Assembly (NCBI GenBank): GCA_937135995.1
Contig: CAKZOF010000731.1
Span: forward strand, 1-14,002
Source: an uncultured Pyrinomonas sp.
GTDB taxonomy: Bacteria; Acidobacteriota; Blastocatellia; Pyrinomonadales; Pyrinomonadaceae
Direction: 5' to 3'
Length of the DNA: 14,002 nucleotides
In this document: in pieces, positions 6,852-14,002 of the stretch
Numbering within the stretch: position 1 is the first letter of the stretch
Layout: each line of letters starts with the position of its first letter
Position numbers and translations under genes: made by a program
The notes under the pieces: model-generated
Databases searched by the model: none
What the model saw: only the letters and a program-made list of their open reading frames with translations
Told to the model about the DNA's origin: nothing

Positions 6852-6927
6852 GTGATCACCCCGCGCGGAATCTGAGAACTATCTCTATAACGAGAGTAAC
6901 AGATTCCACGCTAAACTGGCAATAGAC
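6414..6927. mobile_element. About 0.5-kb HNH-bearing insert splitting tnpB
   Basis: TnpB homology ends with ERIS near 6413 and resumes with KAQRRTHHSW at 6931. Related proteins run straight from RERI(S/T)-type to KAQRR-type sequence with only a few residues between. The stretch between is lower in GC, carries the HNH gene on the minus strand, and has a stem-loop near its right edge (6867-6907). I see no terminal inverted repeats, no target-site duplication and no recognisable intron ends, so the boundaries are good to about 10 nt only. Confidence 0.6.
6867..6907. repeat. Stem-loop at the upstream edge of the HNH gene
   Basis: GGAATCTG (6867-6874) is the exact reverse complement of CAGATTCC (6900-6907). 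Inside the 25-nt loop, TCTC (6882-6885) can pair with GAGA (6892-6895). The structure lies between the HNH start codon and the right tnpB junction, so it would be in the HNH 5' leader or mark the end of the insert. Confidence 0.5.
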
Positions 6928-7206
6928 CACAAGGCTCAGCGGCGCACCCACCATAGCTGGTCGTTCCATCAACTTCGGCAGTTTATCGAGTACAAGGCTC
7001 GTCTGGCTGGCGTTCCGGTGATCCTGGTTGATCCCCGGAACACCTCCCAGACCTGCCCGGAGTGCGGCACCATCGACAAGGCCAACCGCCCCACACGAGA
7101 CCACTTCTGCTGCGTATCCTGCGGGTTCGCTGGCCCGGCGGATACCATCGCTGCGGAGAACATCCGCAGGGCTGCTGTCAACCAGCCGTACGCGGTGGGC
7201 GCTTAG
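6928..7206 (+). pseudogene. tnpB: tnpB C-terminal fragment with zinc finger (piece 3 of 3)
   Basis: This piece reads in frame 1 from about 6928 to TAG 7204-7206. It contains KAQRRTHHSWSFHQLRQF, EYKARLAGVPVILVDPRNTS, the zinc finger CPECG (Cys codons 7054 and 7063) paired with a second pair in CCVSCG, and GPADTIAAENI, where the Asp is the RuvC-III catalytic residue. It is the normal C-terminus of a TnpB of this lineage, so the end of the gene is intact. The frame is open further upstream only to the stop at 6853-6855, within the HNH insert. An internal GTG at 7018 is not a meaningful start. With RuvC-II in the central piece and RuvC-I missing, the full set of catalytic residues cannot be rebuilt from this locus. 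Confidence 0.87.
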
Positions 7207-7218
7207 CCCAACTGCAAG

Positions 7219-7238
7219 CCTCGGACTTTAGTCCGGGG
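7219..7238 (+). repeat. Right-end hairpin / possible omega-RNA 3' end
   Basis: CCTCGGAC (7219-7226) pairs with GTCCGGGG (7231-7238), with one T-G pair, across loop TTTA, 12 nt after the tnpB stop codon. It is followed by TAGTTGAC, the kind of right end seen after tnpB genes. In TnpB systems the guide (omega) RNA is made from the 3' end of tnpB and this terminal hairpin, and the guide lies just beyond the element end. Here the guide would begin near 7246. Confidence 0.55.
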
Positions 7239-7246
7239 TAGTTGAC

Positions 7247-7693
7247 CTCTGATCGCCCTCGCTGCCTCTTGCAGCGGAGAAAGTCGCCGACTCAGCGAAG
7301 ATTCGACGGCGAGAGGTCTTGCAAACTTTTGTCTCGGCCGACTTCGGGCGCATGAACTGGTCCAGTACCTTCGCAAGAATCTCTGCCACTGTTCATCGGG
7401 AAACGGCTGCGCGCTCAGGGAGTTGATCAGCCTTGGGGCCGCGTGCGCCGTCCGGTGGCCCGAAATGCAGAGCGAGTTAGCGGCCGGGAGAACTTGACTG
7501 GAACGTGTGAATCGGTCGAAGATTCCGTTTCGGCGCGGGGCCATTGGAAGGATTTCGGTGAAAGCGACGCCGCCTCGATCCGATCTCGACGCGTGATTCT
7601 TTCAGCTCTCCTTGGCCGCGCGCTGGTTCTAGGGAAGCCCACGACCGTCTTCGCTCTTTCATTCGGTCTGGCAACAAACTTCGACGGCGGAAA
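7247..7693. other. Gene-free stretch before malQ
   Basis: No convincing gene is present. A short + strand open frame (7443-7703) overlaps the malQ start and has no recognisable motif. A 6-bp hairpin, CGCTGC (7260-7265) with GCAGCG (7271-7276), lies near the insertion-element end but has no T-run, so it is not called a terminator. I could not identify a clear -35/-10 pair for malQ. Confidence 0.5.
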
Positions 7694-9229
7694 GTGGCCC
7701 TGAAACAGAGAGCGAGTGGCATCCTTCTGCATCCGACCAGTTTGCCGGGGCCGTACGGCATCGGCGACCTTGGAACGGAAGCGCGCGCTTTGGTCGATTT
7801 CCTCGTCGACAGCGGGCAGACCCTTTGGCAGGTTTTGCCGCTCGGTCCGACCGGCTACGGTGACTCTCCGTACCAATGCTTCTCGGCCTTTGCCGGAAAC
7901 ACGTTGCTCATCAGTCCTGATGCGCTCGTGCGCGAACACCTGCTCGCAGCCAGCGACGTTGCCGCTGTGCCTGAGTTTTCCGCAGCGCGCGTCGATTTCG
8001 GGCGTGTCATCGAATTCAAGCGGGCGCTGCTCGAAAGGGCCTACGAGCGGTTCAAGACTTCAGGTTCCGATGCGTTGCGCCAAGAGTTCGATGGGTTCTG
8101 TCTATGGGCGGCTTCGTGGTTGAACGATTACGCGCTGTTTCGCGCGCTCAAGGACGAGCATGGGGGGGCGGCGTGGAATCGTTGGGACCGATCGCTTGCG
8201 CTGCGTGATGAACGGGCGTTGGCCGAAGCGCGCGCGCGCTTACGCGATCGCGTGGAAGCGCACAAGTTCGCGCAGTTTCTCTTCTTCAAACAGTGGCTGG
8301 CGCTCAAAGAATACTGCCGCCAGCGCCGGGTGCGGATCATCGGCGATATTCCGATCTTTGTCGCCTACGATTCGGCGGACGTGTGGGCTAACCCGCGCCT
8401 CTTCAAGCTCGACGACACCGGCGCGCCGCGCGTCGTGGCCGGCGTCCCGCCCGATTACTTCAGCGCGACAGGGCAACTCTGGGGCAATCCCATCTACGAT
8501 TGGGAGCGGCTCCGCGCCGAAGGGTTTCGCTGGTGGGTCGAACGCGTCCGTTGGACGCTGCAGATGGTCGATGTTGTTCGGCTCGATCACTTTCGTGGAT
8601 TCGCCGCCTGTTGGGAAGTACCGGGCGGGGACAAAACGGCGGAGCGTGGGCAGTGGGTCGCGGCCCCCGGTCGCGAGTTGTTCGAAACGCTTACGCGCGA
8701 ACTAGGCGAACTTCCGATCATCGCCGAAGACCTGGGTGTGATCACGCCCGATGTGATCGAACTACGCGACCGCTTCGGCTTCCCTGGGATGCGCATCTTG
8801 CAGTTCGCCTTCGGCGGCGACAGCCGCAATCAGGACTTGCCGCACAACTACGTGCCCAACGTCGTCGTCTACACGGGCACGCACGACAACGATACCACCG
8901 TCGGTTGGTTCAACTCGAAGGCAGGCACAGGATCAACGCGCACGGCCGAACAGATCGAGCGCGAGCGGAACTTCTGCCTGAAGTACTTGAACACCGATGG
9001 GCGCGAGATCCATTGGGATTTCATCCGCGCCGTGTTCGCTTCCGTCGCCAATACGGCCATCGTTCCGTTGCAAGACGTACTCGGACTCGGCAGCGAAGCG
9101 CGAATGAACCTGCCAGCGAGCACACAAGGCAACTGGCAGTGGCGTTACGAAAAGGGCGCGCTCACTCACCGCCACGCCGAACGTCTGCGCGAGTTGGCTG
9201 AATTGTACGGGCGAACGGTTGTGGATTGA
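7694..9229 (+). CDS. malQ: 4-alpha-glucanotransferase (amylomaltase, GH77)
   Basis: The protein is 511 residues, the usual length for the bacterial short-form MalQ, starting at GTG 7694; GGCGG (7686-7690) is a weak ribosome binding site. The N-terminus RASGILLHPTSLPGPYGIGDLG is the hallmark of the family. The catalytic triad is visible: nucleophile Asp298 in VVRLDHFRG, acid/base Glu345 in IIAEDLG, and Asp398 in TGTHDNDT. There is no signal peptide, so it works in the cytoplasm. It transfers alpha-1,4-glucan segments between maltodextrins, releasing glucose and making longer chains for phosphorylase or other use. It is followed on the same strand by two exported GH13 enzymes and a sugar carrier, forming a starch/maltodextrin cluster. 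There is a 174-nt gap to the next gene, so it may have its own transcript. Identification is secure. Confidence 0.96.
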   Translation: MALKQRASGILLHPTSLPGPYGIGDLGTEARALVDFLVDSGQTLWQVLPLGPTGYGDSPYQCFSAFAGNTLLISPDALVREHLLAASDVAAVPEFSAARVDFGRVIEFKRALLERAYERFKTSGSDALRQEFDGFCLWAASWLNDYALFRALKDEHGGAAWNRWDRSLALRDERALAEARARLRDRVEAHKFAQFLFFKQWLALKEYCRQRRVRIIGDIPIFVAYDSADVWANPRLFKLDDTGAPRVVAGVPPDYFSATGQLWGNPIYDWERLRAEGFRWWVERVRWTLQMVDVVRLDHFRGFAACWEVPGGDKTAERGQWVAAPGRELFETLTRELGELPIIAEDLGVITPDVIELRDRFGFPGMRILQFAFGGDSRNQDLPHNYVPNVVVYTGTHDNDTTVGWFNSKAGTGSTRTAEQIERERNFCLKYLNTDGREIHWDFIRAVFASVANTAIVPLQDVLGLGSEARMNLPASTQGNWQWRYEKGALTHRHAERLRELAELYGRTVVD

Positions 9230-9403
9230 TAAGTCCGGTTTCGAAAAGAGACGCTTGCGCGTCGCTGGTTCGTGCAGGCCAACGGTCGGTCGATCTTCGC
9301 TCGTTGCCCCACGAACGCCAGCTAAAAAAGCGTGCGCGTGCGGACAGTCGAAATCCGCCTTTCGCATGCGTGGTTGAAACCAATCCAGCAGATCGAACCG
9401 AGA

Positions 9404-11320
9404 ATGACGACGGACAGGTTCAAGCGAATCATCGCCACCGCTTTTTTTATCTGGGCTGCGGCAGTCAGCGCGCTGGCCCAGCGTCCCGAAGTCCTCAAGG
9501 TCGAACCGCCCAACTGGTGGGCCAACCATTCGATCGATCCCGTGCGCGTGCTCGTGCGCGGGCGCCATCTCGTCGGCGCGCGCGTCGAGCCTGTGGGAGA
9601 GGGGATTTCGGTCGGGCTGGTGCGCGTCAACGCGGCGGGGACATACCTCTTCGTCGATGTCGAGATCGCTCGGGATGCGCGTCCTGGTCGGCGTGCGCTC
9701 CGCATCGTCACTCCGAGCGGGAGCGTCGATGCGCCATTCGAGGTGTCGGCTCCGCTCGATCGGCGTGGACGCTTTCAAGGTTTCGGGCCGGACGACGTCA
9801 TCTACCTCATCATGCCCGACCGGTTTGCCGATGGCGATCCCACGAACAACGACCCGCCGAAGTCGCGCGGCCTCTATGATCGACGGCGCGCGCGTCGCTA
9901 TCACGGCGGAGACTTTCGCGGCATCATCGCCCGTTTGCCGTATCTCAAGCAACTCGGCGTCACGGCCATCTGGCTCAACCCGTGGTACGACAACAACGAT
10001 CGCTTGAACGAGCGCGAGCAGTATCCGGATCGTCCGGGCGAACCGAAAGCCCCAATCGCCGATTATCACGGCTACGGCGCGGTCGATTTCTACAGCGTCG
10101 AAGAGCACTTCGGGAGCATGGCCGACTTGCGCGAGTTGGTCGAACGCGCCCATGCGCTTGGCATCAAGGTCATACAGGATCAAGTCGCCAACCACACCGG
10201 CCCATATCACCCGTGGGTCAAGGATTCGCCGACGCCGACGTGGTACAACGGAACCGAAGCGCAACATCTGGTCAACCCGTTCCAAGCGTGGACGCTGCAG
10301 GACCCGAACGCCTCGCCGCAGATGCAACGCCCGACGCTGGAAGGTTGGTTCATCGACATCCTGCCCGATCTCAACCAGAACGACGAAGAGGTGGCGCGCT
10401 ACATCATCCAGAACACGCTCTGGTGGATCGGCATGACCGGCATCGACGGCATTCGGCAGGACACGTTGCCCTATGTGCCGCGCTCTTTCTGGCATCGCTG
10501 GATGACGGCCATCAAACGTGAGCACCCGCGCTTCACCGTGGTCGGCGAGCTGTACGACGGAGATCCGGCGCTCGTCGCCTTCTTTCAGGGCGGCGCGGCG
10601 CGCTTCGACGGGATCGATTCCAAAATCGACACGCTCTTCGATTTCCCGCTCCTTTTTCCGCTGCGCCGCGCTTTCGCCGAAGGCAAACCGATCAAGGATC
10701 TGGCCCAGATGTTGGCGCGCGATCACCTTTACACGAATCCCGGCCTGCTTGTCGTCTTTCTCGGCAATCACGACATGCCACGCTTCATGAACGAGCCTGG
10801 AGCGACGGTGGCTGGGTTGAAACTGGCGCAGACTTTCGTTCTGACGACGCGTGGCGTCCCGCAGCTCTACTACGGCGACGAGATCGCCATGCGCGGCGGC
10901 GGCGACCCCGACAACCGGCGCGACTTTCCGGGCGGCTTTCCGGGTGATGAGCGCGACGCTTTCACGCGCCAAGGGCGTACGCCCGAAGAGAACGAAGTAT
11001 TCGATCACGTGCAGCGATTGCTGCGCTTGCGCGCCGAGTTGGAGCCATTGCGGCGCGGGCGGTTGATCAACCTCTACGTCGCCGATCAGCAGTACGCCTA
11101 TGCGCGCGCCACTTCGCAATCGTCCGTCATCGTGGTGTTCAACAACGATGCGAAACCCGCCACGATCGAGTTCGACGCTCGGCAGGCGGGAATCGAAGAG
11201 GATGGCGTTCGCCTGCGCGACCGGCTAGGCGTGGCGCCGGACGTGATCGTCGCTGGCGGAAAGTTTCGCGTCAACCTTCCAGCGCGCGCGGCGAGCATCT
11301 TCGTCGCGCAACCGGAGTGA
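9404..11320 (+). CDS. Exported GH13 neopullulanase/cyclomaltodextrinase-like enzyme
   Basis: ATG 9404 is chosen because it opens a standard signal peptide (MTTDRFKRIIATAFFIWAA, cleavage near ALAQ). An upstream in-frame GTG (9332) would bury it. No strong ribosome binding site is visible at either start. The product is 638 residues. After the signal comes an N-terminal beta domain (about residues 27-117; KVEPPNWWANHS) like that of cyclomaltodextrinases and the SusA neopullulanase. The GH13 barrel follows with its conserved regions: DQVANH (Asp259), GIDGIRQD (nucleophile Asp353), GELYDGD (acid/base Glu382) and FLGNHD (Asp457). A C-terminal beta domain ends in FRVNLPARAASIFV. It should hydrolyse alpha-1,4 (possibly alpha-1,6) links of starch, pullulan or cyclodextrins in the periplasm or outside. 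The exact substrate is inferred. It ends 16 nt before the sugar carrier, so they are co-transcribed. Confidence 0.92.
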   Translation: MTTDRFKRIIATAFFIWAAAVSALAQRPEVLKVEPPNWWANHSIDPVRVLVRGRHLVGARVEPVGEGISVGLVRVNAAGTYLFVDVEIARDARPGRRALRIVTPSGSVDAPFEVSAPLDRRGRFQGFGPDDVIYLIMPDRFADGDPTNNDPPKSRGLYDRRRARRYHGGDFRGIIARLPYLKQLGVTAIWLNPWYDNNDRLNEREQYPDRPGEPKAPIADYHGYGAVDFYSVEEHFGSMADLRELVERAHALGIKVIQDQVANHTGPYHPWVKDSPTPTWYNGTEAQHLVNPFQAWTLQDPNASPQMQRPTLEGWFIDILPDLNQNDEEVARYIIQNTLWWIGMTGIDGIRQDTLPYVPRSFWHRWMTAIKREHPRFTVVGELYDGDPALVAFFQGGAARFDGIDSKIDTLFDFPLLFPLRRAFAEGKPIKDLAQMLARDHLYTNPGLLVVFLGNHDMPRFMNEPGATVAGLKLAQTFVLTTRGVPQLYYGDEIAMRGGGDPDNRRDFPGGFPGDERDAFTRQGRTPEENEVFDHVQRLLRLRAELEPLRRGRLINLYVADQQYAYARATSQSSVIVVFNNDAKPATIEFDARQAGIEEDGVRLRDRLGVAPDVIVAGGKFRVNLPARAASIFVAQPE

Positions 11321-11336
11321 AAGGAGCGAAGAGACG

Positions 11337-12767
11337 ATGGAGAAACCGCGTTTGAGCTTCTGGCAGATCTGGAACATGAGCTTCGGCTTCTTCGGCATAC
11401 AGTTCGGCTGGGGGCTGCAGCTCGGCAACATGAGCGCCATCTACGAAAAGCTCGGTGCCGATCCGGATCGCATCCCTTTCCTCTGGCTAGCTGCGCCCAT
11501 GACCGGATTGATCGTGCAACCCATCATCGGCGCGATGAGCGACCGAACGTGGAACCGTCTAGGGCGGCGACGGCCGTACTTTCTCGTCGGCGCGATGCTG
11601 GCGAGCGCGGCGCTCTTTGTCATGCCGAACTCTTCGACGCTCTGGATGGCCGCCGGGCTACTTTGGATCCTCGACGCCTCGATCAACGTCTCGATGGAGC
11701 CTTTCCGCGCCTTCGTCGCCGATAAGCTGCCCGAAGAGCAGCGCACTGTCGGCTTCGTCATGCAGAGTTTCTTCATCGGACTCGGCGCGACGTTCGCCGG
11801 CGCGCTGCCATTTCTCTTCAGCCGCTGGGGCGTGACGGGCACGACCGAGAGCGGCATTCCGCTCTCGGTCAAATACGCTTTTCAGATCGGCGCCGTCGTC
11901 TTTCTGCTCGCTGTTCTGTGGACCGTCGTGACGACGAGCGAGTACCCGCCCGAGGACATGGCCGAGTTCGAGCGACGACGGCGCGAAAAACGCGGCGTGG
12001 TTGTTTACTTCAACGAAATCTTCTCAGCCATGCGCGAGATGCCGCCGACCATGCGACAGCTCGCCGTGGTCCAGTTCTTCACGTGGCTGGGACTGTTCAG
12101 TATGTGGCTCTTCTACGTGCCGGCGGTGGCGCGTCACGTCTTCGGCGCCACCGATGCGCGCTCGCCCGCTTACACTCAAGGGCAAGAGTGGGGCAATCTG
12201 ACATTCTCGATCTACTCGATCACCTGTTTCGCGATCGCCTTCGCGCTGCCAAAACTCGCTCGCGCGCTGGGCCGCCGAATGGTGCATGCGCTGGCGTTGC
12301 TGTGCGGCGCGCTGGGACTCTATTCGGTCTATTTCATCAGCAATCCGTGGTTGTTGATGTTGTCCATGGTCGGCGTCGGCATCGCTTGGGCGTCCATCCT
12401 ATCGATGCCGTACGCGATTTTGGCCGGGGCGTTGCCACCGGCACGGATGGGCGTTTACATGGGCATCTTCAACTTCTTCATCGTCATCCCGGAGATACTC
12501 CAAGCGCTCACGTTCGGTCCGTTGATTCGGGCGGTGTTCGGCGCAGACAATCCGAACACGCCGCTCTACATGGTCATGTTCGGCGCGACTTGTCTGGTGC
12601 TGGCGGCGCTCTGCGTCGTGCGCGTCAAAGAGACGGCGGCGCCCGTGCCAGCCGCGGCGGTCTTGCAAGCCGACGAGACGGAACCGTTGACCGTGCAAGA
12701 GGCGGCGCAACCCGTGCCAAGCACGGGGCTGGTGGATGGCACGGGCGCGGATCTACGCGAACGTTGA
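11337..12767 (+). CDS. MFS sugar carrier (maltose/sucrose-type, SUC/GPH-like)
   Basis: The start at ATG 11337 has AAGGAG (11321-11326) 10 nt upstream, directly after the amylase stop. The 476-residue protein is built of hydrophobic segments consistent with 12 membrane helices in two halves, with a charged central loop (EYPPEDMAEFERRRREKRG, about residues 200-220). The signature GAMSDRTWNRLGRRRPYF after helix 2 is the MFS loop motif in the form used by plant-sucrose-carrier-like and GPH-type transporters. The opening GFFGIQFGWGLQLGNMSAIYEKLGA is also typical of these maltose/sucrose carriers. The C-terminal tail (from about residue 437) is hydrophilic and Pro/Ala/Thr-rich. The tight spacing to a GH13 enzyme and nearby malQ points to uptake of maltose or short maltodextrins, probably with protons. 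The exact sugar is not proven by the sequence. Confidence 0.9.
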   Translation: MEKPRLSFWQIWNMSFGFFGIQFGWGLQLGNMSAIYEKLGADPDRIPFLWLAAPMTGLIVQPIIGAMSDRTWNRLGRRRPYFLVGAMLASAALFVMPNSSTLWMAAGLLWILDASINVSMEPFRAFVADKLPEEQRTVGFVMQSFFIGLGATFAGALPFLFSRWGVTGTTESGIPLSVKYAFQIGAVVFLLAVLWTVVTTSEYPPEDMAEFERRRREKRGVVVYFNEIFSAMREMPPTMRQLAVVQFFTWLGLFSMWLFYVPAVARHVFGATDARSPAYTQGQEWGNLTFSIYSITCFAIAFALPKLARALGRRMVHALALLCGALGLYSVYFISNPWLLMLSMVGVGIAWASILSMPYAILAGALPPARMGVYMGIFNFFIVIPEILQALTFGPLIRAVFGADNPNTPLYMVMFGATCLVLAALCVVRVKETAAPVPAAAVLQADETEPLTVQEAAQPVPSTGLVDGTGADLRER

Positions 12768-12861
12768 CGCACGGCATCGGTCACCGAAGCAGAGTCGAAG
12801 GTGGGAGGTGAACAACGCCGCATACTCGGCATCAAGCACACGAAGCGAGGATCGAACAAGA

Positions 12862-14002
12862 ATGGCGAGAAAGATGTTCTGTTTTGCGCTCGCTCTGATC
12901 GCCGCGCTGACCGTTCTGTTGCGCCCGGCAAAATGCGCGCAACAGGGAGGAGGACGCGATTGGTCCAAAGAGCAAGCGCGCCCGGTGCGCGACTGGGTGC
13001 GCGATGGCGTCATCTACGAAATCTTTCCACGTGCCTTTTCGCCCGAAGGGAATTTTCGCGGCATCATCGCGCAACTCGACCGCCTGAAATCGCTCGGCGT
13101 GGCCATCCTGTGGCTGATGCCGATCCATCCCATCGGGCAGGAGCGAAAGAAGGGAACCATCGGCAGTCCGTACGCCGTGCGCGACTACTACGCCATCAAT
13201 CCCGATTACGGCACGGCGGCTGACCTCAAGCGTCTGGTTGCGGAAGCGCACCAGCGCGGCATGCGCGTCATCCTCGACATGGTCGCCAACCACACGGCGT
13301 GGGACAGCGTGATGATGAAGAACCCAGACTTCTACACGCGCGACGCGCAAGGACGCATCGTTCCGCCAGTTCCCGATTGGGCCGACGTCGCCGATCTTGA
13401 TTACAACAACCCGCGCTTGCGCGCTTATATGTTGGATGTGCTGCGCTACTGGGTGCGCGAGTTCGACATCGACGGTTACCGGTGCGATGTGGCTGGCATG
13501 GTGCCGACCGATTTCTGGGAGACGGCGCGCGCCGAACTGGAGAAGATCAAACCCGACATCGTGATGTTGGCCGAGTGGCACTCGCCCGACCTGCTGGTCA
13601 AAGCTTTCGATCTCGACTACTCTTGGCCGCTGCACAACGCCTTAACGGACGTGTTGATGGGGAGCGCGCCAGCGACCGTGCTGCGCGCGACGTGGGAAGA
13701 GGAGCGCGCGCGCTTCCCGCGCGGCGCTCTGCACATGCGCTTTTCCGACAACCACGACGAACGACGCGCCATCGCCCGTTTCGGCGAACGTGGGGCGCTG
13801 GCCGCGTCGGCGCTGGTCTTCACGCTCGACGGCGTTCCGATGATCTACAACGGTATGGAAGTCGGCGACACGACCGAATCGGGTGCGCCGGCGCTCTTCG
13901 AGCGGCAGCCGATCTTCTGGGCCATCGCCGAGCGCCGGCCCGAATTCCCGCGCTTCTACGAGCGCATCGTCGCGCTGCGGCGCGAACACGCGGCGCTGCG
14001 GC
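12862..14002 (+). CDS. Exported GH13 alpha-amylase-like enzyme (3' truncated)
   Basis: The frame opens at ATG 12862, with GAGG (12847-12850) 11 nt upstream, and is still open at the window end, giving 380 visible residues. Residues 1-26 form a signal peptide (MARK, then MFCFALALIAALTVLL, cleavage near KCA before QQGGG). The GH13 catalytic barrel starts at once, with no N-terminal beta domain (VIYEIFPRAFSPEGNFRGI). All four conserved regions are present: DMVANH (Asp139, His144), IDGYRCD (Arg207, nucleophile Asp209), MLAEWHS (acid/base Glu238) and FSDNHDE (Asp299). It lies 94 nt after the MFS carrier and probably belongs to the same unit. It differs from the upstream GH13 in domain layout, which suggests division of labour, for example endo-cleavage of polymer by one and oligosaccharide trimming by the other. 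The C-terminal domain lies outside the window. Confidence 0.92.
   Translation, partial: MARKMFCFALALIAALTVLLRPAKCAQQGGGRDWSKEQARPVRDWVRDGVIYEIFPRAFSPEGNFRGIIAQLDRLKSLGVAILWLMPIHPIGQERKKGTIGSPYAVRDYYAINPDYGTAADLKRLVAEAHQRGMRVILDMVANHTAWDSVMMKNPDFYTRDAQGRIVPPVPDWADVADLDYNNPRLRAYMLDVLRYWVREFDIDGYRCDVAGMVPTDFWETARAELEKIKPDIVMLAEWHSPDLLVKAFDLDYSWPLHNALTDVLMGSAPATVLRATWEEERARFPRGALHMRFSDNHDERRAIARFGERGALAASALVFTLDGVPMIYNGMEVGDTTESGAPALFERQPIFWAIAERRPEFPRFYERIVALRREHAALR

Larger units (their letters stand above)
5651..7246 (+). mobile_element. Degenerate tnpB-only insertion element (IS200/IS605 superfamily, IS1341-like)
   Basis: The element is defined by a tnpB pseudogene in three pieces flanked by two similar hairpins (5675-5694 and 7219-7238). 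There is no tnpA Y1 transposase in the window, so any mobility would need a transposase in trans. Boundaries are estimates. On the left, TTCAT (5651-5655) precedes the hairpin and resembles target motifs reported for some TnpB systems, but this is a weak clue. On the right, the conserved-looking GTAGTTGAC ends at 7245. The element sits between the cytochrome c and malQ genes without breaking either. It has later been hit twice, once by a CRISPR-like array and once by an HNH insert. Confidence 0.75.

Noticed and set aside
6405..6930. Group I or group II intron carrying the HNH gene
   Set aside because: The HNH gene is antisense to tnpB and I see no intron-type ends such as GTGYG...AY. I cannot exclude it without a covariance-model search, so it is not annotated.
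7443..7703. Short + strand open frame of 86 codons before malQ
   Set aside because: It overlaps the malQ start, has no ribosome binding site worth noting and no recognisable sequence feature.
9371..9382. Short palindrome TGGTT-GA-AACCA before the GH13 gene at 9404
   Set aside because: It is only 5 bp per arm with no nearby -35/-10 pair, and could easily arise by chance.
8933..11119. Long minus-strand open frame (about 728 codons) opposite malQ and the GH13 gene
   Set aside because: The + strand carries all GH77 and GH13 catalytic motifs; the minus frame spans two genes and their gap with no recognisable family.

Overview
The window (about 62% GC by eye in most coding parts) looks like a chromosomal segment of a Gram-negative-type bacterium with many periplasmic c-type cytochromes and TPR proteins. 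A multiheme cytochrome fused to TPRs, next to all-TPR proteins and a small class I cytochrome c, together with secreted GH13 enzymes and an MFS sugar carrier, fits Acidobacteriota best. That placement is an inference from gene style, not from a marker gene. No tRNA or rRNA is visible. Both ends cut through a gene.

Region 1 (1-5598) is a respiratory or envelope cluster, all on the + strand. It holds the 3' part of a TPR protein (1-840), an exported protein of about 14 consecutive TPRs (921-2552), a five-heme cytochrome c with a C-terminal TPR block (2782-5019), and a small class I cytochrome c (5146-5598). The long leader before the pentaheme gene holds a candidate promoter whose -10 lies inside a perfect 7+7 palindrome. 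The likely theme is periplasmic electron transfer organised by TPR scaffolds. Donors and acceptors cannot be named from the sequence.

Region 2 (about 5651-7246) is a wrecked tnpB-only insertion element of the IS200/IS605 superfamily, with similar hairpins at both ends. The tnpB is in three pieces. The gap between the first two pieces is filled exactly by a mini CRISPR array of three identical 30-nt repeats and two 36-nt spacers. The second spacer is identical to the tnpB sequence that follows the last repeat. The gap between the second and third pieces is filled by a lower-GC insert carrying an HNH endonuclease gene on the opposite strand. This nested arrangement is the most unusual part of the window. 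It is either a real nested locus or an assembly join between a tnpB copy and a CRISPR array that targets tnpB; read-level data would separate these.

Region 3 (7694-14002) is an alpha-glucan utilisation cluster on the + strand. It holds a GH77 4-alpha-glucanotransferase (malQ), an exported GH13 neopullulanase/cyclomaltodextrinase-like enzyme, an MFS sugar carrier 16 nt downstream, and an exported GH13 alpha-amylase-like enzyme cut by the window end. Together they would degrade starch-type glucans outside the cytoplasm, import the oligosaccharides and rearrange them inside. The 440 nt between the insertion element and malQ hold no gene I can support.
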